15,925 nucleotides of DNA from positions 1 to 15,925 of the forward strand of contig CAZDYP010000136.1 of NCBI GenBank assembly GCA_964509505.1. The letters are read 5' to 3'. A program made the translations under genes and the position numbers. Under the pieces are notes generated by a model. It had not been told where the DNA came from and did not search any database. It saw only the letters and a program-made list of their open reading frames with translations. The DNA comes from CAZDYP01 sp964509505 (GTDB lineage Bacteria > Chloroflexota > Anaerolineae > JACRMK01). The first letter of the stretch is position 1; each line of letters starts with the position of its first letter. Shown piece by piece: positions 4,580 through 12,117 of the stretch.

Positions 4580-6745
4580 ATGATTTTGCTCACGCTGAAG
4601 CCGAGACGGTGGCTCTGGTTGGTGGCGCTGTTAGCCATCCCCGCGATGTTGCCTCTCGCCGCCGTGCCTTTTTTCAGAAGCGATGATGGTCTGCTGCATT
4701 TGTTTCGCGTGCCTGGTTTGGATACGGCGCTCAAGCAAGGCGAATTTTTTCCGCGTCTTTTCCCCTCGTTTGCGTTTGGTTATGGGCAAGCGATTCTCAG
4801 TTATTACAGCCCACTCACCTACTATGTTGCAGTGGCGTTGCACAACGTAGGCGCAACCATCCCCGATGCTTTGAAATGGACGTTTGCGCTTGGTTACGTT
4901 GGCTCTGCGGTAACGGCGTATATGTTTCTCAAGCAATTTGTGCCAGCCGAATCCGCAGCGCTTGGCGCAAGCGTTTATGTGTATTTCCCGTATCATTTAG
5001 CCGAAACCTATTGGCGCGGCGCGCTTGCCGAACATTTCGCTTGGGTGTGGTTGCCGCTCATTTTGTGGGGCGCGACGCCCGCGCTCGACCAAGCGCGTTT
5101 GCGTTCTTGTGTTTTTGTCTTGGGCTTGACGGCGTTGATTCTCACGCACAACTTGACCGCGTTGATGTTTGCGCCCTGCGCCCTGAGTTATCATTGGCTC
5201 ATGGCAACCGAGAGGCGTTGGATGCGCCGAACGGTAACGCTGCTGCGTGAGGCGCTATTGACATTGGGCTTGAGCGCGTTCTATTGGCTGCCGTTAGCGA
5301 ATCAGACGCGGTGGGTGCAAGTCAGCGGCAATTTGGTCGGCGAATTTACGCCGCATGTCGCTCCCCTGACACAGTTCGTCCAATCGTCATTATGGTTCGA
5401 GTATCCATCGCATACCCCACAGGTGGATCATGCGCTCGGTCTGTTCAGCTTTGCCTTATGGTTAGTGGGTTTGGTTGGTTGGTGGTTCTGTTGGCGGCAA
5501 AAAAATCCTCTGACGCGCTTTATGAGTTGGACGCAACTGTTGACGCTTTCGGCTTTGTTGATGGTGGTTGAATGGTCGGAGGTGTTGTGGCAAGTGTTTC
5601 GCAATCCACTCGGTTTCTTGCAATTTCCGTGGCGCTTCTTGACGTTGGTTGGTTTGGGCTTGGCTTGTTCTACTGCGCTTGCCTTGCGCCAACAACGTCT
5701 ATTCGCTTGGGCGCTGATTCCAGTTGTGATGGCAACAGCGCTAGCGCAGCTGCCCGTCCGCGCCGAGCCCCTTCGTGGCACAGACGACTTGGCAATGTGG
5801 AAGCATGAGTTCACCGTGGGCGAAATCGGCACGACGTTGGATGCGGAATATATGCCGTGGTGGGTGCACGCCGAACGCGCTACGGTGCCTAATGCAGCGC
5901 CCACGCCGCTTTCGCCTGTCACCGTGCAAGCCACGCCGCGCCTCGCCTGGTTGACGGCGACCTACACAGAGCGACGGTATCGCGTGTCGCCCGTGTCCAA
6001 TGCGACAAACACACTCATACGATTCCATCAATTTTATTTACCGCAGTGGCATGCGCAGCTCAATGGACAAACCTTGCCGACGTTCCCATCCACGTTGTTA
6101 GGGTTGCTCACAATCGAAGTGCCACCAGAAGCAGAAGGCGAGCTGCGGTTGCGTTTCACGTTGACGACGTTAGAGCAAATCGGCTTGTGGCTCACGGGAG
6201 CGACTGGGTTGGTCGTCGCTTATCTGTGGCGCGGGCGTTGGATGGCGGGTGTTGCAGGTGTCGCTTGGGTGGGAGGTATCGCATTCGTTTTAGTCACCTC
6301 GCGCACCACGACGATGATAGTGCCCATGCAAGCGCAACTCGAGGATAGTGTCGCATTGGTTGGCGCGCAACTATCCTCGCCGACCGCACAAGCAGGCGAT
6401 GCGCTGCGGGTGACATTGGCGTGGCAGGTCTTACGCGAAACACGCGAACCCATCAATGTCTTTGTGCATCTCGTCGAGCCGAATGGTAATCAGCTCGTAG
6501 CTCAAGCGGATGGTGTGCCTGTTGGCGGTTATACGCCTGTGTCGCACTGGCACGTTGGCGAATTGATTGAGGACACACGCACGCTCATGATCCCCTCACA
6601 CCTTGCGCCGACGACACTGCAATTGGTGACAGGGATGTATCGCTTGAATCCTGTCAGAAATCTGGCGGCGCGCACGTTGCCTAACGGGCGCCCATTGCCC
6701 GATGGACGCATTCCACTGGGAACGGTGCAGGTCTATGGACGTTAA
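4580..6745 (+). CDS. Large multi-pass membrane protein, PF10131 type (GT-C-like), with C-terminal beta domain
   Basis: A 721-residue protein with about ten or more hydrophobic helices up to about residue 580. The first loop holds RSDDGLLHLFRV (33-44) with adjacent acidic residues D35-D36 and H40, then PRLFPSFAFGYG and SYYSPLTYYV. This is the pattern of the family named '6-pyruvoyl-tetrahydropterin synthase related, membrane protein' (PF10131). Despite that name, it resembles GT-C/YfhO-like glycosyltransferases, in which an acidic pair in the first outer loop is catalytic. After the last helices (about 535-580), residues about 583-715 form a soluble, probably extracytoplasmic beta domain that recurs in the next protein. 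The ATG at 4580 is chosen because GGTGA (4571-4575) precedes it and because the TTG at 4547 lies inside the terminator stem. It overlaps the next gene by 11 bases. Glycosyl transfer is inferred, not shown. Confidence 0.82.
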   Translation: MILLTLKPRRWLWLVALLAIPAMLPLAAVPFFRSDDGLLHLFRVPGLDTALKQGEFFPRLFPSFAFGYGQAILSYYSPLTYYVAVALHNVGATIPDALKWTFALGYVGSAVTAYMFLKQFVPAESAALGASVYVYFPYHLAETYWRGALAEHFAWVWLPLILWGATPALDQARLRSCVFVLGLTALILTHNLTALMFAPCALSYHWLMATERRWMRRTVTLLREALLTLGLSAFYWLPLANQTRWVQVSGNLVGEFTPHVAPLTQFVQSSLWFEYPSHTPQVDHALGLFSFALWLVGLVGWWFCWRQKNPLTRFMSWTQLLTLSALLMVVEWSEVLWQVFRNPLGFLQFPWRFLTLVGLGLACSTALALRQQRLFAWALIPVVMATALAQLPVRAEPLRGTDDLAMWKHEFTVGEIGTTLDAEYMPWWVHAERATVPNAAPTPLSPVTVQATPRLAWLTATYTERRYRVSPVSNATNTLIRFHQFYLPQWHAQLNGQTLPTFPSTLLGLLTIEVPPEAEGELRLRFTLTTLEQIGLWLTGATGLVVAYLWRGRWMAGVAGVAWVGGIAFVLVTSRTTTMIVPMQAQLEDSVALVGAQLSSPTAQAGDALRVTLAWQVLRETREPINVFVHLVEPNGNQLVAQADGVPVGGYTPVSHWHVGELIEDTRTLMIPSHLAPTTLQLVTGMYRLNPVRNLAARTLPNGRPLPDGRIPLGTVQVYGR

Positions 6746-8606
6746 GCATTGGTTATCTGAACGAACCTATTGGCGACGCGCGCCTGCCTTGACCGTCCTC
6801 ATTGCAGTTGGCGTTTTCGTTATGTTGGTCACAGGGCTGCAGTTCAGATTGTATGATGCCTTTCGTATGGGCTTGCGTGATCTGGGCTTCTTCATGCAAG
6901 CGCTCGATGCGTTGCTGCGCGGCGCATGGTTCACTGTGCGACAAGGTTACACCGATAACACCGCAGTCAGCCATCTATTTTATGCAGGTTGGGAAGAGCG
7001 CTCGCTGTTTTCGGAGCATGTGTATTTGCTATATTTGCTCAATCTGCCTTTGTATGCGTGGTGGCGCACACCCCATACATGGTTCGTGTTCAATGCGTTA
7101 GCGGTGGGCGGCGCAGCGTTGCCGTTGTATTTGTTGGCGCGTCAGCGGCTGCAACACGAATGGCTGGCGGCGTGCATCAGCCTGGCGTATCTGCTGCATC
7201 CTGCTGTGCAGGTCGCTGCGTTAGGCGCGTATGTGTATGGACCCCATCCTGACAATGTCGCGCCCTTCTGCATGTTCGCGTTGTTGTATTTTGCCGAGCG
7301 ACAACGGGCGCGCGGTTTTTGGCTTATGGGGTTGCTGGCGTTGAGCGCGGTAGAAAGTCTCGCGCCGACTGTTGCCGCCGTCGCGTTATCGGTGTGGCTG
7401 ACGCAACGCAGCTGGCGCAAACACAGCCTCGCCTTGTTCTCTGTCGCCATAGCGTACTTCGGCGTAGCGACGTTGCTCATCATTCCATCGGCGGGCGGCG
7501 GACGCGCGCCGTATTATTTTGCTGCGCTCAAGACATGGGGTGCGATGTGGCATTACCCCGAAGCGTTCGTGCCTATCTGGGAAGCGACGCAAAATTTGGC
7601 AATGGCGTTGCTGGCGCCTCTCGCGTTCTTGCCATTGCTGGGCGGCAGCGCCTGGGTGATTGCTTTGCCTCAACTCTTGAGCGGTTGGGCGGCGCACACA
7701 GTGGGCTATCCGATTCCGATGGAATATGGTTCATGGCATGTGTGGGCTTACGTCATCGCGGCGTTGGTCGCGCTGATGCGTGTTTGCAAACGCTTGCCAC
7801 GACGCGTGTTCGTTTATGGTGTATGGGTATGCGTGTTCGTGATGGAAGGCATCGGCGCGTGGTGGTTTGGGCCGTATCCGTTCTCACGCGATGTGTGGGA
7901 GCGCACTTATACGGTTGACTCTGCCAAGCTCGCGTTTGTGTCGCAAGCGTATGCTGCTATGCCACATGACGCGAGTGTGTCCGTCGAGTTCTTTTTGGGT
8001 TCGCATGGGACGAATCGCCCGAATGTGTATTGGTTTCCTGTGCGTTGGCGCGAGGCGGATTACGTGTTGGTGGACGCGCAGCCGTGGGCGTGGCAATCGG
8101 AAGATGATCAACGCGTCTTGGCGCGCGTGCAACGCAGTCAATCCGTTGAGTTGGTGGCGTCGCATGACCAAGTGTTCTTCTTCAAGCGCAAGCCCGCATC
8201 ACCCATGCAACACCCGTTGACTCATGCGTTTGCGAATGGGATTGAATTGGTGGGCTACAGTTTCGCCGCCACGACGGTGAAGCCGAACAGCGATGTGACG
8301 GTGACGTTGTTTTGGCGCACACGCGAAAAATTGCCAATCAACCTGACGGTGTTCGCGCATTTGCTGGATGCTGATGGTCAAGCCATTGGACAGCGCGACT
8401 CGCAACCCGACAACGGCGCATACCCGACGACGGAATGGACGACAGGGACGACAATCGTTGACCAGCGCACGTTCAAAGTGTCTGCGAACGCACGCGCGGG
8501 TGCGGCGTTGCTGGAAGTGGGTTTGTATGATTTGCAAACGGGGCGGCGCGTCTTGACGGCTGAGGGCGCGGACAAAATTATTTTGGCGGGGATAGTCGTT
8601 CAGTAG
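6735..8606 (+). CDS. DUF2079-like multi-pass membrane protein with the same C-terminal beta domain
   Basis: A 623-residue protein with many transmembrane helices (first about 17-34) to about residue 400. The DUF2079 (PF09852) landmarks are RDLGFFMQALDALLRG (48-63) and FSEHVYLLYLLNLPLY (92-107), corresponding to the family's DLGIFxQ and GEHxSP-type motifs. DUF2079 proteins are thought to be GT-C-like glycosyltransferases that use lipid-linked sugars outside the membrane; no activity is proven for this one. A soluble stretch (about 405-495) is followed by a beta domain (about 500-620: GIELVGYSF ... VTVTLFWR ... VFAHLLDADG ... PTTEW) clearly similar to the end of the preceding protein. The ATG at 6735 is chosen over 6702 because it reduces the overlap to 11 bases and has GCAGG just upstream. 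The overlap implies co-expression and possibly translational coupling. The pair may act in one glycoconjugate pathway. Confidence 0.82.
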   Translation: MDVKHWLSERTYWRRAPALTVLIAVGVFVMLVTGLQFRLYDAFRMGLRDLGFFMQALDALLRGAWFTVRQGYTDNTAVSHLFYAGWEERSLFSEHVYLLYLLNLPLYAWWRTPHTWFVFNALAVGGAALPLYLLARQRLQHEWLAACISLAYLLHPAVQVAALGAYVYGPHPDNVAPFCMFALLYFAERQRARGFWLMGLLALSAVESLAPTVAAVALSVWLTQRSWRKHSLALFSVAIAYFGVATLLIIPSAGGGRAPYYFAALKTWGAMWHYPEAFVPIWEATQNLAMALLAPLAFLPLLGGSAWVIALPQLLSGWAAHTVGYPIPMEYGSWHVWAYVIAALVALMRVCKRLPRRVFVYGVWVCVFVMEGIGAWWFGPYPFSRDVWERTYTVDSAKLAFVSQAYAAMPHDASVSVEFFLGSHGTNRPNVYWFPVRWREADYVLVDAQPWAWQSEDDQRVLARVQRSQSVELVASHDQVFFFKRKPASPMQHPLTHAFANGIELVGYSFAATTVKPNSDVTVTLFWRTREKLPINLTVFAHLLDADGQAIGQRDSQPDNGAYPTTEWTTGTTIVDQRTFKVSANARAGAALLEVGLYDLQTGRRVLTAEGADKIILAGIVVQ

Positions 8607-8611
8607 TCAGA

Positions 8612-8662
8612 AATTTATCCGACACAAAAAGTCTTTGTGAATCTGCGTGTCTTGGTGTTGAA
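8612..8662. repeat. Spacer repeat of CACAAA / CTTTGTG words
   Basis: GACACAAAAAGTCTTTGTG contains a perfect six-base stem (CACAAA 8623-8628 with TTTGTG 8634-8639) and continues as aatctgcgtgtcttggtgttg, the same wording as the right arm at 10962-10988. It fills the spacer between the DUF2079-like gene and the crotonase gene. Confidence 0.65.
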
Positions 8663-8673
8663 AGGACTTGGCT

Positions 8674-9462
8674 ATGTCAACCTATCACCATTGGCTTTGG
8701 CAAAGCGATAACCACGTTGCAACGCTCACGCTCAATCGCGCGGCGCAGCGCAACAGCCTAACGCCCGAGACGTTTCACGAATTGCGCGACCTCACAGCGC
8801 AATTGCGAGCTGACCGTGAGGTGTGGGGCGTCGTCGTGCAGAGCGCGGGCGAGCATTTTTCGGTGGGCGTGGATGTGAACGTGATTGGCAGCTCGATTGG
8901 ACAAGACCAAGAGGCTTACGGCGCGAATCTGCGCGACCTGCAAAATTGTCTGGACGAGTTTGAGGCGTTGCAGAAACCGACGATTGCGAAGCTGCAAGGC
9001 TACTGTCTCGGCGGCGGCTTGTTGCTCGCGCTGTGTTGCGACTTTCGCATCGCCAGCGAGCGCACGACGTTTGGCTTCCCCGAAGTGAAGCGTGGCATCG
9101 CGGTCGTGATGGGCACGCAGCGGGTGACACGGCTCGCGGGCGCGGCCGCGACGAAAGAGCTGATTTTGTTAGCAGAGATGTTCAATGCCCAGACGGCGTT
9201 GCGTCACAACCTCGTGCATCAAGTCGCGCCGCCCGACCAACTTGATGCGACCGTGAACGCGCTCGCCGACAAGTTTCGCAAGTTGCCGCCGCTTACCGTC
9301 GGCGTCGCCAAGCGCATCATTGATCGCGGCGCATCGTTGTCGTTACGCGAGAGTCAGGAACTGGAGATTGCGTCGCAAGCCGAGCTGCTCAACAGCGCCG
9401 ACTTCCAAGAGGCGATTCGCAGTTTCTTCGAGAAACGCGCGCCGCAGTTTCGAGGGGCATAG
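8674..9462 (+). CDS. Enoyl-CoA hydratase/isomerase (crotonase) family protein
   Basis: A 262-residue crotonase-fold protein, a superfamily acting on acyl-CoA thioesters. Visible marks are the N-terminal LTLNRAAQRNSLTPE (18-32), the first oxyanion-hole strand HFSVGVDV (61-68), the second oxyanion segment GYCLGGGLLLALCCDFRIAS (109-128) and FGFPEVKRGIAVVMGTQRVTRLAG (133-156). Aligned by eye with rat enoyl-CoA hydratase, Glu164 is kept as E137 (FPEV), but Glu144 (GGxCELA) is replaced by L117. A simple syn-hydration is therefore doubtful; isomerase or another crotonase reaction is more likely. The final GxGG region is also altered (AVVMGTQR). The ATG at 8674 has a GAAAGGA Shine-Dalgarno seven bases upstream. 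It stands alone on the + strand and converges with the hydantoinase gene 26 bases away. Superfamily sure, substrate unknown. Confidence 0.88.
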   Translation: MSTYHHWLWQSDNHVATLTLNRAAQRNSLTPETFHELRDLTAQLRADREVWGVVVQSAGEHFSVGVDVNVIGSSIGQDQEAYGANLRDLQNCLDEFEALQKPTIAKLQGYCLGGGLLLALCCDFRIASERTTFGFPEVKRGIAVVMGTQRVTRLAGAAATKELILLAEMFNAQTALRHNLVHQVAPPDQLDATVNALADKFRKLPPLTVGVAKRIIDRGASLSLRESQELEIASQAELLNSADFQEAIRSFFEKRAPQFRGA

Positions 9463-9488
9463 AGGGATTTTTCGCCATTTGCCATCCG

Positions 9489-10874
9489 CTACAGTCTCAT
9501 CCACTTCTTCCGCTTCACCCACCGCCCGCGTCCGCGTTGCGCTATCATCGCGCCATCATCCAACACAACCTCGCCGCGACTGATGGTGTAACGGGGCCAG
9601 CCTTGCACCGCGCGCCCATCATACACCGAATAGCCCGCTTGCGATTGCATCGTCGCGCCGTTGATGATGCGCTTCGCGTCGCTGTCCCACACCACGAGGT
9701 CAGCATCGGAGCCGACGGCAATCGTCCCTTTCTGCGGATACAAGCCGAACAACTTCGCCGTGTTCGTGCTGGTCAGTTCGACGAAGCGACTCAACGAGAT
9801 GCGTCCTGTCAGCACGCCTTCAGAATACAGCATTGGCATTAGCGTCTCTAAATCGGACACGCCCTGCCGCACATTCGTGATATTGAGCGTCGGGTCGAGC
9901 TTCTGGCGCAACGACCACGGCGCATGGTCAGTGCAGAGACATTGGATGTCGCCGCTGTGCAACCCATTCCACAATGCGCGCAAATCAGATTGCTCACGCA
10001 ACGGCGGCGCGCCAACATACTTTGCCGCGTCAGGCTCGTTAAACTTTTCGCGTGTGAGATACAAATACAACGGGCGCGTCTCAACATAAATCGGCTGCCC
10101 CGCTGCCCGCGCGCGCCGACAGCTTGCCAGCGCAGCTGCCGACGAGAGATGCACGACGTAGAGCGGCGCTTTCGTCGCGCGTGACATTGCCAGCGCGCGT
10201 TCCGTGGCTGCGAGTTCGGTATAAACGGGACGCGCCTCGGGCCACTGGCGCGGCTCGCCCAAGCCTTGCGCCATCAACTCGCGGCACACACAGCGAATCA
10301 GCGCGCCGTCTTCACAGTGCATCATCGTCAGCGTGCCATGGCGCCCCGCGAGCTGCATTGCTTGCAGATAATCGTCCACGCGCGCGTCGAAGTTGTCCAT
10401 CACCATAAAAATTTTGAGACTCGTGTGTCCATCGGCAGCAAGCCCTGGAATTTGCGCGAGCGATTCGGGCGTGGGGTGCGCGAGGATGGGATGCAGGATG
10501 TAATCAATCGCGGCTTCATGCTGTGCTTGTGTCATGTCGCGCGCCAACGCATCACGCAACGTCTCGCCTGCGCGTTGAAATGTCATGTTGCCGATGGTCG
10601 TCACGCCGCCCGCAATCGCCGCGCGCGAGCCGCTGTAAAAATCATCCACCCACAGCTCGACGCCGGGCGCAGGATCACGCGCCGCGGTGAGATGCACATG
10701 CGCATCCACACCGCCAGGGAACACGTAACGTCCTTGCGCGTCGAGCTCGCGCTCGCCCTGCATTGCGCCGCCGAGCTGTGCGATCTTGCCATCACGAATA
10801 CCGATGTCTGCGACGCCCATACTGCCTGCGGTCACAATGGTGCCGCCACGAATCACGAGATTATAAGTTTCCAT
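9489..10874 (-). CDS. Hydantoinase/dihydropyrimidinase-type cyclic amidohydrolase
   Basis: A 461-residue metal-dependent amidohydrolase with a TIM-barrel core flanked by a beta-sandwich, of the D-hydantoinase/dihydropyrimidinase/allantoinase group, which opens cyclic ureides such as dihydrouracil, hydantoins or allantoin. All binuclear-centre ligands are visible: H59 and H61 (DAHVHL), K154 (TSLKIFM, the carbamylated lysine), H186 (MMHCEDG), H242 (VVHLSS) and D316 (CTDHAPW). The small N- and C-terminal sandwich segments are also typical (NLVIRGGTIVTA; GSDADLVVWD). The start at 10874 is fixed by a perfect AGGAGG (complement of 10880-10885) five bases upstream; a 26-codon in-frame extension comes from repeat sequence. 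Neighbours do not include other pyrimidine or allantoin genes, so the exact substrate cannot be named. It is likely transcribed on its own. Confidence 0.93.
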   Translation of the reverse strand: METYNLVIRGGTIVTAGSMGVADIGIRDGKIAQLGGAMQGERELDAQGRYVFPGGVDAHVHLTAARDPAPGVELWVDDFYSGSRAAIAGGVTTIGNMTFQRAGETLRDALARDMTQAQHEAAIDYILHPILAHPTPESLAQIPGLAADGHTSLKIFMVMDNFDARVDDYLQAMQLAGRHGTLTMMHCEDGALIRCVCRELMAQGLGEPRQWPEARPVYTELAATERALAMSRATKAPLYVVHLSSAAALASCRRARAAGQPIYVETRPLYLYLTREKFNEPDAAKYVGAPPLREQSDLRALWNGLHSGDIQCLCTDHAPWSLRQKLDPTLNITNVRQGVSDLETLMPMLYSEGVLTGRISLSRFVELTSTNTAKLFGLYPQKGTIAVGSDADLVVWDSDAKRIINGATMQSQAGYSVYDGRAVQGWPRYTISRGEVVLDDGAMIAQRGRGRWVKRKKWMRL

Positions 10875-10918
10875 GCATGCCTCCTGAACATGCGCCGTAA
10901 AAGCCCATGCCCAAACTT

Positions 10919-10996
10919 CCACGCAAAGACACAAAGGGCGCAAAGAACGCAAAATCTAAAATCTTTGCGGACTTGGTGTTTCTTTGCGACTTAGCG
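10919..10996. repeat. Nested inverted repeat (CGCAAAGA / TCTTTGCG)
   Basis: CGCAAAGA occurs at 10922-10929 and 10939-10946, with its complements TCTTTGCG at 10962-10969 and 10981-10988, giving two nested perfect 8-bp stems in one imperfect palindrome. The intervening words (acacaaagg, acttggtgttt) belong to the same family as 3801-3846 and 8612-8662. It lies between the divergent hydantoinase and NHL genes. Confidence 0.8.
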
Positions 10997-11063
10997 TGAG
11001 GCTTTTAAAACGGTTTCTAGTCATTGATTGGGAGCGCATTCTACCACGTTTTCGCGCGGCGAG

Positions 11064-11091
11064 TTGACGCTCTGATGTATAATCCTAACAT
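11064..11091 (+). promoter_or_regulatory. Candidate promoter for the NHL-nucleotidyltransferase pair
   Basis: TTGACG (11064-11069) is followed after 16 bases by TAACAT (11086-11091). A perfect TATAAT also lies at 11078-11083 but is only eight bases from TTGACG and has no good -35 of its own. Either could give a transcript that enters the gene at 11159. The leader also carries a six-base hairpin (GGCAAA 11115-11120 with TTTGCC 11128-11133). Confidence 0.45.
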
Positions 11092-11158
11092 GCGCAACGA
11101 GGCGTCTGCATTGAGGCAAATTGACACTTTGCCCAACATGTAATGGAGGCAACATTTG

Positions 11159-12109
11159 ATGAGCACTCTGGTCGGCAGTGGCAAGCTGGTGTTCGAGCCT
11201 GTGGAGCATTGGGAAAAGCTGCCCGCAGGCTGGGAGTTCATTGACGCGGCGGGCGTCGCGGTGGATTCCAAAGACAATGTGTATGTCTTCAATCGCAGCG
11301 AACATCCTATCATCGTCTTTGACCGTGACGGCAACTGCTTGCGCTCGTTTGGCGAAGGGCTGTTCAGTGGGCGAATGCACGGCATTCACATTGGGCCCGA
11401 TGACTCGGTGTATTGTGTGGACGATGGCTTGCACACCGTACAAAAGTTTACCTCGGAAGGAAAATTATTGATGACGTTGGGCAAGCCCAATGAGCCAGCG
11501 CCCAAGTGGAAAGGCGAGCCATTCAATCGTCCAACCCACGTGGCGATTTCGCCCATCAATCACGACATCTTTGTTTCAGATGGGTATGGCAACTGTCGCA
11601 TTCATCGCTTCACGCACGATGGGCGACACATTTTGTCATGGGGGGAGCCTGGTATTGATGCGGGACAGTTCATCCGCCCGCACAATCTTGTCATTGATAG
11701 CGATGGCCTCGTGTATGTGGCTGATCGCGAGTGCCATCGCATCCAAGTCTTCGAGCCGAATGGCAAATTTGTGACGATGTGGAACAACATTCATCGTCCT
11801 GACGGCATCGCGCTCGACAAAGACGGCAACTTCTTCATTGGCGAGCTGAATGCGATGGATGGCATGGAAGGTTGTCCGAGTTTGGGACATCGCGTCAGCA
11901 TTTACAATTTGCAAGGGCAGTTGCAGGCGCGCATCGGCGATCCCGACGAAGGCGAAGGTCCGACGCAGTTCATCGCGCCGCACGGCGTTGCAGTGGACTC
12001 AGCCGGTTCGTTGTACGTGGGCGATGTCGCCTACACCATTCGCGGGCGACGCATGGACCCACCGCGTCATCTCAAATGTTTCCGTAAGTTTCGCAGGATT
12101 AAAGCATAA
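11159..12109 (+). CDS. Six-bladed NHL beta-propeller protein resembling peptidylglycine amidating lyase (PAL)
   Basis: A 316-residue NHL-type propeller whose blades recur as (R/A)PHxxxxDxxGxxYVxDxxxxRIxxF. Aligned by eye to the PAL domain of rat peptidylglycine alpha-amidating monooxygenase, the residues I recall as its active site all have counterparts: zinc ligands H74 (MHGIHI), H175 (RPHNLVID) and H275 (APHGVAVD), about 100 residues apart as in PAL; Y143 in VSDGYGNCRI; R190 in VADREC; and R46 in VFNRSEH. PAL cleaves peptidyl-alpha-hydroxyglycine to an amide and glyoxylate; whether this bacterial protein does so, or opens another hemiaminal or lactone, is unknown. There is no signal peptide, so it is probably cytoplasmic. 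The ATG at 11159 has GGAGG at 11145-11149. The nucleotidyltransferase gene begins eight bases after its stop, so the two are probably one operon. Confidence 0.85.
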   Translation: MSTLVGSGKLVFEPVEHWEKLPAGWEFIDAAGVAVDSKDNVYVFNRSEHPIIVFDRDGNCLRSFGEGLFSGRMHGIHIGPDDSVYCVDDGLHTVQKFTSEGKLLMTLGKPNEPAPKWKGEPFNRPTHVAISPINHDIFVSDGYGNCRIHRFTHDGRHILSWGEPGIDAGQFIRPHNLVIDSDGLVYVADRECHRIQVFEPNGKFVTMWNNIHRPDGIALDKDGNFFIGELNAMDGMEGCPSLGHRVSIYNLQGQLQARIGDPDEGEGPTQFIAPHGVAVDSAGSLYVGDVAYTIRGRRMDPPRHLKCFRKFRRIKA

Positions 12110-12117
12110 GGCACACT

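Noticed and set aside
4580..6745. 6-pyruvoyl-tetrahydropterin synthase activity
   Set aside because: The domain family carries that name only historically; the protein is a multi-pass membrane protein with no pterin-synthase zinc or catalytic motifs.
7319..7918. 199-codon open frame on the plus strand in another frame
   Set aside because: It is a shadow inside the DUF2079-like gene, with Arg/Cys-rich composition and no hydrophobic or domain pattern.
10266..10994. 242-codon open frame on the plus strand
   Set aside because: It is antisense to the hydantoinase, whose metal ligands are all conserved, and ends in repeat sequence.
11064..11083. TTGACG plus TATAAT as one promoter
   Set aside because: The gap is only eight bases, too short for a sigma-70 type promoter; the pair TTGACG with TAACAT at 16 bases fits better.
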